The notes under the pieces were generated by a model, which did no database searches, was not told the origin of the DNA, and saw only the letters and a list, made by a program, of their open reading frames with translations. Shown here in pieces: positions 56,559 through 64,000 of a stretch of 64,000 nucleotides of DNA (within the stretch, counting starts at the first letter, position 1; every line of letters starts with the position of its first letter). Source of the DNA: Pyrus communis (taxonomy: Eukaryota > Streptophyta > Magnoliopsida > Rosales > Rosaceae); contig NC_084813.1 of assembly GCF_963583255.1 (NCBI RefSeq), forward strand, positions 4,094,501-4,158,500, in the 5' to 3' direction. The translations under genes were made by a program, and so were the position numbers.

Positions 56559-57449
56559 GGCCATCTCTAACCGAATGATTGAGAGGGTAGAGGGTCGAAA
56601 ATAGCCTGAAAATTATCTTCAACTGAGGGTTAGGCTAAAAGGCTCGTTGGTCCCACAGGACAAAAAAGGGCCAATAGGCTGGCCTAATCCCAGGCTGTGC
56701 CACAAATTTGAATGCAATGGCTATTGACGTCAGCTAGCCGTTATATTTGAATTTTTTTTTTTTTTTTTTTACAATTTTTTTCTTTCTTTTTTTTTTTTTT
56801 TTTTTTTTACAAAATTTAAAAATTCTTGTTTTGTTTTCTATATTTTCCTAAGCCATTAAACAACATTAAGTAACATTAAGTAACATGAAACAACATTAAA
56901 TAACATTTAACAACATAAAAAAAAATATTTAACAACATGAAACTTAAACAATGTTTTTAAAAACATTTAACAACATAAAAACTTAAACACATACTCCATG
57001 CTTCTTTTGTTCCAAAGATGTGCAACAAGATCCTATTGTAGGCACTTGTTTGTGGCATGGGAACTTATCATCCTATAGCACATCATGTACTCATTTAAAA
57101 AAATATTACCAATTCTTGGATTCAAAGGCAACTTAGGCCCATCATATATTTTTGCACGAGCCCTTCTTTTCCTATAAATTTAAGTTATTGTAGTTTTTAA
57201 ATTTAATTTGTAGTTTTTAAATTTAAGTTGTTGTAGTTTTTAAATTTAAATAATAAATTATGTTTGGCCCTTTGGCTCTCGGTTGGAGATGATTTTTTCT
57301 CACAAGGCTATGTTTGGCCTTATGGCCCTTTGGCCCTCAATTGGAGATGGAAAGAAATATGGTCATGTACTGTTCATTAAAATATTAATTTCTTGGAGGA
57401 CAAAAGGGCTAAAACGAGCCATCTGGCCCTCCTTCGATTGGAGATGGCC
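56559..57449. mobile_element. PIF/Harbinger-like non-autonomous element
   Basis: An 891-bp element with inverted ends GGCCATCTCTAACCGAA and (inverse of the right end) GGCCATCTCCAATCGAA. The flanking triplets TCA and TTA are a one-mismatch version of the TTA target duplication of PIF/Harbinger elements. The interior is AT-rich with long T runs (56750-56812) and scattered GGCCCTTTGGCCCT phrases. No transposase. Confidence 0.65.
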
Positions 57450-57452
57450 TTA

Positions 57453-58448
57453 TGATTGAGTCCAAAACAAAAATATGTCATTGATATGGCTTAATAGCAA
57501 AAAAATTATCGATTTTTGACTAAATTACCTTATTTTAATTTTTCTAATAATAAATAACCTTTGCCTGATGAAATATATTAAATATTTTAATTTCTAATTT
57601 TTTTTGTTTATAAAGCTAATCCGATGAATTTTTCGTTGGATAAATTTTTTTTTTTTTTTAATTTAACTTTTGCCTGAGGAAATTTGTTCGTCAGGCAAGA
57701 AATATTCGTCAAGTCTCATTGGTCAACGCAATGTTGCCGACGAAATCTCGTCGGCATACTCGTCTGTAATGGGTGGTTGCCTGATGGAGTCAAATTTTGT
57801 CGAGTAAATCTTCTAGCGATGGCTTTTGTGCGACAAATTTTGCTCGATGGATGTTTGTCCCAAAAGCTTAGATGACGAAAGCCTGTTTTAGGAGACGAAT
57901 AATTTTCATCTCGTAAGAGGGTGTTTTTTTGCAGCTAATGGGTCGACACGATTGTGAAACAAAACAACTTCAACCAACCAAAATCTGTTTATTCCATAAT
58001 TTTCTACTCGAGTTATCATGTTGTGTCCAAAATTACAACCCTACAAGTTGCTTTCATGCAATTTGGAATGTTGTCAATTCTTTATATAAAATAACCAGTT
58101 AATAACGAAAGAAAGAACATACACAACACAATTCTCAGCCCTCCCCCCACCTCCGAAAGAATGTAACACATAACCACTAAAGGGATAGATTAGAAAAAAA
58201 TGTAACACATAACCACTAAAGGGACAGATAAAAAAAGAATGTAACACATATCATAGAAAATAAGAGAAATAAGAAGATTGAGAAATGGAAAAAAGAAATA
58301 AAAAATTACTCCTTTGTACTAAACAAGTCGACCAATGTCTGACAAAATAATTTGGATTCTCGTAATATATGTATGTCGGCCTTAAATCATAACTAGTACT
58401 CAAACTGAAATTGTACCACCTTAAATCTTAATCGACGATGCTTGAAGT
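57453..58448. other. non-coding, possible second CACTA-type relic
   Basis: Positions 57640-57937 carry TCGTCAGGCAAG, GACGAAATCTCGTCGGC and similar palindromic motifs, and end GGTGTTTTTTTGCAGC. The arrangement resembles subterminal repeats of another CACTA family, but the termini are degenerate and no target duplication was found. Positions 58130-58260 repeat a GAATGTAACACATAACCACTAAAGGGA unit three times; the rest should include the RALF 3' flank. Confidence 0.3.
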
Positions 58449-58826
58449 TCATCCGTCCCTTGCACAATATGTAATCACACTGCAGCCACGATGGTAAGGA
58501 TTGACCTGTCCAGATGTACCACAACTATAATAAGAATTGCCTCGTCGATCGCATGGAACATTATCCCTCTGTAGGGCTCCATAACTTATATACCTTATGG
58601 TTTTAGCTTCTTCCGTGTCCTCGTAACCCTCCTCGTTGCCCTCCTCTTCTTTAATATTCAGGCAGTCCTCACCCAACAGGCCATCGCAACGATCCAATGG
58701 TGAAGTTACTTCTACTTCACCGGCATTACGCCTCATGCTTGAGTATTCGATTGACTCCACCCCTAATGTCAAGGTCATGACAAGGAGAATAATTACTGAA
58801 ACTGTAATATTATTCGTCATGACCAC
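58449..58826 (-). CDS. RALF: RALF peptide hormone precursor
   Basis: A 125-residue single-exon precursor. Residues 1-25 form a signal peptide (VSVIILLVMTLTLGVES). An acidic propeptide follows (EEEGNEEGYEDTEEAK). The mature rapid alkalinization factor begins near YISYGALQRDNVPC and carries four cysteines in the family spacing (VPCDRRGNSYYSC, then NPYHRGCSVITYC). RALFs are secreted and bind FERONIA-type receptor kinases and LRX proteins, affecting apoplastic pH, growth and fertilisation. The YISY receptor-binding motif is intact. The RRxL site for S1P cleavage, usually just before the mature peptide, is absent (EEAKTIRYISY). An in-frame ATG two codons downstream (MTNN) could also serve as start. 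No lesion is seen. Confidence 0.92.
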   Translation of the reverse strand: MVMTNNITVSVIILLVMTLTLGVESIEYSSMRRNAGEVEVTSPLDRCDGLLGEDCLNIKEEEGNEEGYEDTEEAKTIRYISYGALQRDNVPCDRRGNSYYSCGTSGQVNPYHRGCSVITYCARDG

Positions 58827-59375
58827 ATATGACAGATATGAATTGGGAAAAACTGAGAAGAGAGTTGGTAGAGGATGGCAATGGATGATGAAGCCCCTGT
58901 GAGTACAGTCAGCATAATAATTTAGGCTTAACTAGCTAGAGTTCTAATTAATCTGTTCAATTGATGATCTAATTATAAGCTTGTTTTATGCTTTGGTATG
59001 ACACGTGCAGTGTGATGCGCCCGATTCTCACTCCTTATTTCATAAAAATGTTGTATCTGTATATACTTGAAGTCTTTAAGATTAGTTCAAACCATACTGC
59101 CATGCATTTATATTCTCCAATTTTATAGGATCCACTTCAGGATGTATCTATACTTACAAGTAAAACTAATTAACAAACCAACAATGGGGTGGGTAGGGGT
59201 GGGGTGGTTGGACGTGTGTGAACTTCCTCATGTAGGTCCTTCAAGTTAAAAACTGATAATTGTAATCTAACATATCATACTCCCCACATCATTGTTGTCC
59301 CTAGCGTCCATTTTGGTAAAACATTTTGTTAGTGTGCAGTGTACAGTGCATGAATTTTTGCCGCTACTTTGGCCA
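58827..59375. other. RALF upstream region
   Basis: Presumed promoter on the minus strand. No unambiguous TATA box within 100 bases of the start codon. Nothing else recognised. Confidence 0.4.
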
Positions 59376-59378
59376 CTC

Positions 59379-61947
59379 CACTACTACAAAAAACATTTTG
59401 GGCGACAAAATAAGTTTGTTGCGCAAAGTACAATTTTGTCGCGCAAAACCTTGCACGACAAAATTTTGGTTGTGCATGGTTCGTCACGCAAAGCTCATGA
59501 AGATAGGTTTTGCACAACAAAACATTTCATCATGCAAAGTATTTTGTTTTTTAATTTTTTTAATTAAATTAAATTAATTTAATATTTTGTGCGACGAAAT
59601 ATTTTGTCACGCAAGGTTTTTGATTTTTTTTGTTTTATTATTTCTCTTATATGAAGTCAATTATATTAATTGTTTACACGATGAAATATTTGGTAGCGCA
59701 AGATTTTTCGAATTTTTATTTTTTTAATTTAATTTAATTGTATTTTTTAATTACTTTTAATTTAAATTGACATATTCAAAATAAAATTACATATGAAAAA
59801 TAGTGATCAAATTATCCAATATATATATATATATAATATTCAAAATGTACACATAAATTAACAAAGTACAATAATAAAATCCTAATACAAGTCTTGTTGT
59901 GGTGGTGGCGGGGGATATGGTTCGATAGCATCCTAATCCTCAACTTTAGCCGTCAAAGTCTCGACGATTCACTACAAAAAAACAAACATGGTCAAATAAC
60001 CAAAAAATAACATAAAATAATACCAAAAAATTGGCATAATCTCCCCTAAAATTGGTATAACCCAAATCTAACCCCAAACTCCACCCCTCACCCTATACTC
60101 CACCCCAAACCCTGCACCAAACTCAAAATTAACTCCAAAAACACATATTAATGAAATAAAAATAAAAATTTGGCGAGAATATACCTTTCGGCAAGATTGA
60201 GACTGAGTGAGAATGAGAGGGAGAAGTGAGTGTGAGAGAATTAGAGGAGATACTGAGAGAGAGATGAGAGAGTGACTGAGAGTGAGAGATAGTGAAGAGA
60301 GAGAGAAGAGAGATTAAGTGAGAGGAGTGAGAGTGAGAGAGAGGGTCGAATTTGGGGAGAGGGAAAGAAAGATGAGAGGTAAGAGATTAAGTGAGAGGAG
60401 TGAGTGTGAGAGAAAGACATTGAGAAAATTGTGGAGGAGTTATTTTGGTTTTAAAAATCATATCACTTTGCGTGACGAAGGATACGAGTTTGCACAACAA
60501 AATATTGGTCGCACAAAGTCTTTAAAAAAACTAAAAAAACATTCCCGCGTCCCATTTTTAGCATCTGCCCAAATTTTTAGAGTTTTGTGCGATGAAGTGT
60601 TGGCCACACAAAGTTTTGTGCGACGATGTATTGGTTGTGCAAAGTCTTTAAATTTTTGTTTTTTTAAAATTCCCGTGTCCCATTTTTTGCTCCCGTCCAA
60701 ATTTAAGGATTTTGCGCAGCAAAATATTGGTTCGTAGCGCAAAATTTAAAAAATTAATTTTTATAAAAAAATAAAAAAGAAAATAATTTTATTTTACAAT
60801 TTAAAATATAAATAAATTAAAATAAATAAGGTTTAGGCGACCAAATGTGTATTCATAGCGCAAAGAAAATAATAAAAAATAAAGAAATAATTTAGTTTAA
60901 CAATATAAAATATATAAATAAATAAATAATATGTAAAGGTTTAGGCGACAAAATATGGATATTCATCGCGCAAATTTTTTTAAAAAAATAATAAAAACTT
61001 ATGAAAATAACTTAATTGGAAATTTATAATATAAAATTAAATAAAAAAAAAACGAAAATAAATTGGTTTAGGGGACGAAATATTTGGATTACATCGCGAA
61101 AAGATTTAAAAAAAATAATTTTTTTTTTATTTTAGTTATTTTTGTAAAGACTTTGCACAATGAAGTTTCAAGTTTTGTCACGCAAAGTCACTTTGTGTGA
61201 CGATGTGTCACATCCCAGCCCGAGCCCCACCACATTCCGAGCTCGACTCCACCGTAGCACGATATTGTTCGCTTTGGGCCTCGACCATGCCCTCACGGTT
61301 TTGTTTCTAGGAACTCACACGAGAACTTCCTAGTGGGTCACCTATTCTGGGATTGCTCTCGCCCGAACTCGCTTAACTTCGGAGTTCCAATAGAACCCGA
61401 AGCCAGTGAGCTACCAAAAGGCCTCGTGCTAGGTAGAGATGGGAATATACATATAAAGCTTACAGGATCCTCACCCCTGGACGATGTGGGATGTTACAAT
61501 CCACCCCCCTTAGGGGCCCGATGTCCTTGTCAACACATATCTGGGCAGGGATTGGCTTTGATACCAAATTGTCACATCCCCGCTCGGGCCCCCACTACAT
61601 CTCGAGATTGACTCCACTGTAGCATGATATTGTCCGCTTTGGGCCTCGACCATGCCCTCACGATCTTGTTTCTAGGAACTCACACGAGAACCCATCCTGG
61701 GATTGCTCTCGCTCGAACTCGCTTAACTTCGGAGTTCCAATGTAACCTGAAGCCAGTAAGCTCCCAAAAGGCCTCGTACTAGGTAAAGATGGGAATATAC
61801 ATATAAGGCTTATAAGATCCTCACCCCTAGGCGATGTGGGATGTTACACGATGTGTGTTTCGTTGCGCAAAATTTCATCATGATGTTTAAAATTTCGTTG
61901 CACAAAGTATGTGTGTTTCATCGCACAAGGGGTTTTTTTTACTAGTG
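59379..61947. mobile_element. non-autonomous CACTA element with nested Cassandra
   Basis: Ends CACTACTACAAAAAA and (inverse of the right end) CACTAGTAAAAAAAA, with a perfect CTC duplication (59376-59378 and 61948-61950). Subterminal GCGCAAAG / GCGACGAAA motifs line both ends and 60470-61200. Positions 59880-59960 on the minus strand encode the C-terminal tail of the second CACTA gene (EPYPPPPPQQDLY then stop). Positions 60183-60430 are its GA-rich leader ending in a GTATAT donor. Everything else, including the transposase, is deleted. About 1.9 kb without the nested Cassandra. It can only have moved with transposase supplied in trans. Confidence 0.88.
61206..61848 (-). mobile_element. complete Cassandra TRIM retrotransposon
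   Basis: Two LTRs (3' LTR 61206-61498, 5' LTR 61570-61848 on the minus strand) surround a 71-bp internal domain. The target duplication CGATG is perfect (61201-61205 and 61849-61853). Just after the 5' LTR the minus strand reads TTTGGTATCAAAGCC, an initiator-tRNA-Met primer site. A GGGGGTGGAT purine tract precedes the 3' LTR. Both LTRs contain the 5S-like block around GAAGTTAAGCGAG. The 5' LTR lacks about 14 bases covering the GGTGACCCACTAGGAAG (box C like) part. No protein coding, as normal for the family. Confidence 0.93.
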
Positions 61948-61950
61948 CTC

Positions 61951-62955
61951 ATTGGCAACTGAACCTTTTATGTTAAACATTAATGTTAGTGTACACTACC
62001 CTCTACATGAATTGTTGCCGTTACTTCAGCCACTCGAGTTTTATGGTTACTGGAAATAATCGAACACTGGATGATGGACTTATCCTGACTAATCCTACCC
62101 AGACATGTTATAGCTATCCTAACTCATTATTCCGCCTCCCGCACTACTAGAGCACTAAGGCTTTGTCCATCAAGTTTTCGTTGTATGCTAATTGTAGCAA
62201 CATTTTGTGTAAATTGTATTTTTTTTTTTTTTAAGTAGAGCGATTACATGATTGGGTTTGATAGGCAGTTGTTTAGAGGAGGAAAATTAATAGGGATCAA
62301 AAATACACCATGGTGCATAAATATAAATGTTTTTCGTTACTGTAGTAAAACGCCATTTGTAATATTTAAAATATAGAGAAGATATATTTTATAAATACAT
62401 GCATATATCATCATCAATGGTATCAGATGCAACCCTGTATGGACACTAATTTATTGATAGTACCATGATCTAATGATATTTCTCTTTACTTGTATGTGTC
62501 ACTTGTAAGTGATACGTCTTATATACAAATCTCGTGAATGGCGAGTTCGTTTCCAATTTATTCTTCATTATTTAGAGTAAATATATCGTTGTATCACAAA
62601 ACACTAATATCTTCTTTTTTTTAAAAGAGAGAATTTTCTACTAGGATAGCATTATAGTTTAGTCATATTTTTTTCACTTATAAGTAAATGCCCCATGTTC
62701 AACTCATAAATGGCGAGTTAGATATGTAATTATCATGTGCCCATTATAGAAACTAGCCCAAATTAACAACCAAATTTATAAAATTAGAATCTTTTTCTAA
62801 TACAAAACTTATAGAAATTGCTATCAATAATTGGCACTAGATTATAGGTTATGGTATTAAATTAAATTATAACTTTTGATGCATTTCCCAGTAGCTTTGA
62901 CCCCGCAATATAATAACAATTAATCACAAAATTATAAGTAATTAAGCACCATTAT
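61951..62955. other. intergenic, no gene seen
   Basis: AT-rich sequence with no ORF or repeat that I can name, apart from a 50-base block at 61986-62035 that repeats the sequence just left of the CACTA element (59329-59378). Confidence 0.45.
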
Positions 62956-64000
62956 TGTAACGACCAGTTCCAAAATATGTTGGTTTTTTATAATTTTAAA
63001 GCATGAATTTACGAAAATGCTCTTCAAGGCAGAAACCTTGACCTTTGTTGACCACCTTATCGTGTCACATATGGCTTTTTTCCCTGGTGTATCCTTGTAG
63101 TATTCATCGCTATAAAGGTGTTGGCGCAAGCAGAATCGAATTTGGAGCTAGAATGTGGATTTTATGGAATTTGAAACGTAGAGGTATTTTGGTAATTTTA
63201 CGTCCCGCAAGATATTTTCTCGTTTTGTCTTTTCTCACATTGGTTGGGGTGCCTGTGGGGCCCACCCCTATTTTGGGTTTGTCTCCCAGCCTACTTTTTT
63301 CTTCCCCTCCCGTGAATTCTCTTTCTAGAACATTTTTTCTCTCTCCTCTCTCCCCCTAGCTCGCTCATCTCTCTCGACTCACTCCCTCTCTTCTCTTAAA
63401 CCTATCTCATACATTATTTACTTCCTTTGCAACTAAGCCTCAAGAGGCCGAATACACACCAGACCACCCTACAAAAGTGCATGCACAGTGGAGCCACCAT
63501 TTTCTCTGGCGATTTAACCTGAAATTCGACAAAACCGAGTTGAGTTTGACGTGAATAGGATGTATCTCAGTTTCTTGTGAGATTTTCTAGTTATCTGGGT
63601 GGTTTTTGAGTTGAAAATCGAGGGTTTTAACCATATTCATATATGTTCTTCCTCTCCCCAGTTTTCCAGTGAAAACTCGACGGCTTGCGAACCATTTTGT
63701 GGCCAACTCCGACCACAACTGATCCGGGGAAAGGTATAATCCTAATCTACACTTTATCTTCACTTTGGTAGGTAAAACATGGGAGATGATTGAGTTTTGA
63801 GCTCGATTTGGAGCTCTGGTTCGCTGCCCAGATTCTGACCAAATCCGAGTCGACCTGACACGCAACCCAATAATCGGGTCCAATCCAATAACCCGGCCCA
63901 AACCTTTATGCCATGCAACCAAAAAATTTGGCCCATTAACCCTAGCCCAAATCCAACCCAGCAACCGGCCCAACCTGGCAACCCAAAGCCTAGATCCAAA
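62956..64000 (+). mobile_element. LTR start, probably gypsy, runs off the window
   Basis: It begins TGTAACGACCAGTTCC and continues with ACGAAAATGCTCTTCAAGGC, GACCTTTGTTGACCACCTTA and CGCTATAAAGGTGTTGGCGC, which I recognise as the layout of a long LTR common in apple-like genomes. A TATA box sits at about 63112. Pyrimidine-rich leader sequence (63300-63420) and plain non-coding sequence follow to the edge. The second end lies outside, so length, target duplication and completeness are unknown; an older solo LTR is equally possible. The ORFs here are not supported. Confidence 0.55.

Noticed and set aside
63045..63973. ORFs in the terminal kilobase
   Set aside because: They lie in an LTR and leader with pyrimidine-rich, low-complexity content and no domain.

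Overview
This is a nuclear window from a flowering plant, most likely a woody eudicot of the rose family close to apple or pear. That placement rests on GT-AG introns, plant-only gene families (RALF, WSD1, FAR1, PPR), Cassandra 5S-LTR elements and several small repeats that I associate with Rosaceae; it is inference, not a database result. Only two protein genes look intact. One is a five-exon WSD1-type wax ester synthase/diacylglycerol acyltransferase (41113-47741, minus). The other is a single-exon RALF peptide precursor (58449-58826, minus). Almost everything else is transposon, and many insertions can be delimited exactly by target-site duplications (TSDs).

Layout. 0-12.9 kb: an uncertain gene 5' end, a Cassandra solo LTR (TSD TCAAA), a broken FAR1-like gene, a possible retrocopy, a decayed CACTA second ORF with its right end, a Mutator-like MITE and a duplicated non-coding unit. 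12,989-30,585: a 17.6-kb CACTA (En/Spm) transposon with TSD TAA. It carries a TNP2 transposase gene and a second (Transposase_24) gene, both on the minus strand and each broken by one stop found so far. It also carries pieces of six unrelated host genes, all in the same orientation: Argonaute, UBC22-type E2, Raf-like MAPKKK, NOP14, PPR and RCC1. A four-copy 344-bp tandem array lies inside it. This gene-capturing element is the main discovery of the window.

30.6-34 kb: a 540-bp fold-back element and a deleted gypsy element (TSD TAGAT). 34-48 kb: a tandem array of WSD1 genes: a pseudogene (34241-39445), an exon relic (40012-40495) and the intact copy. The intact and broken copies share all splice sites, so each lesion and insertion in the dead copy can be read against its sister. 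50.1-56.0 kb: a full-length but multiply broken Ty1/copia element (TSD TATTC). 56.6-57.4 kb: a PIF/Harbinger-like element. 58.4-58.8 kb: RALF. 59.4-61.9 kb: a non-autonomous CACTA deletion derivative (TSD CTC) with a complete Cassandra element nested in it (TSD CGATG). 62.96 kb to the end: the start of an LTR, probably gypsy, that runs out of the window.

How the parts relate. The two long CACTA relics and the short derivative share termini rich in GCGTGACG/CGTCGCGCAAAG motifs, which are presumably transposase binding sites. The short derivative keeps the ends plus remnants of the second gene, as expected of an element moved in trans. Most nonsense codons in the transposon and captured genes are explained by single C-to-T or G-to-A changes, consistent with decay of methylated, silenced DNA. 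All family names are recognised by eye from protein motifs; no alignment or search was run.
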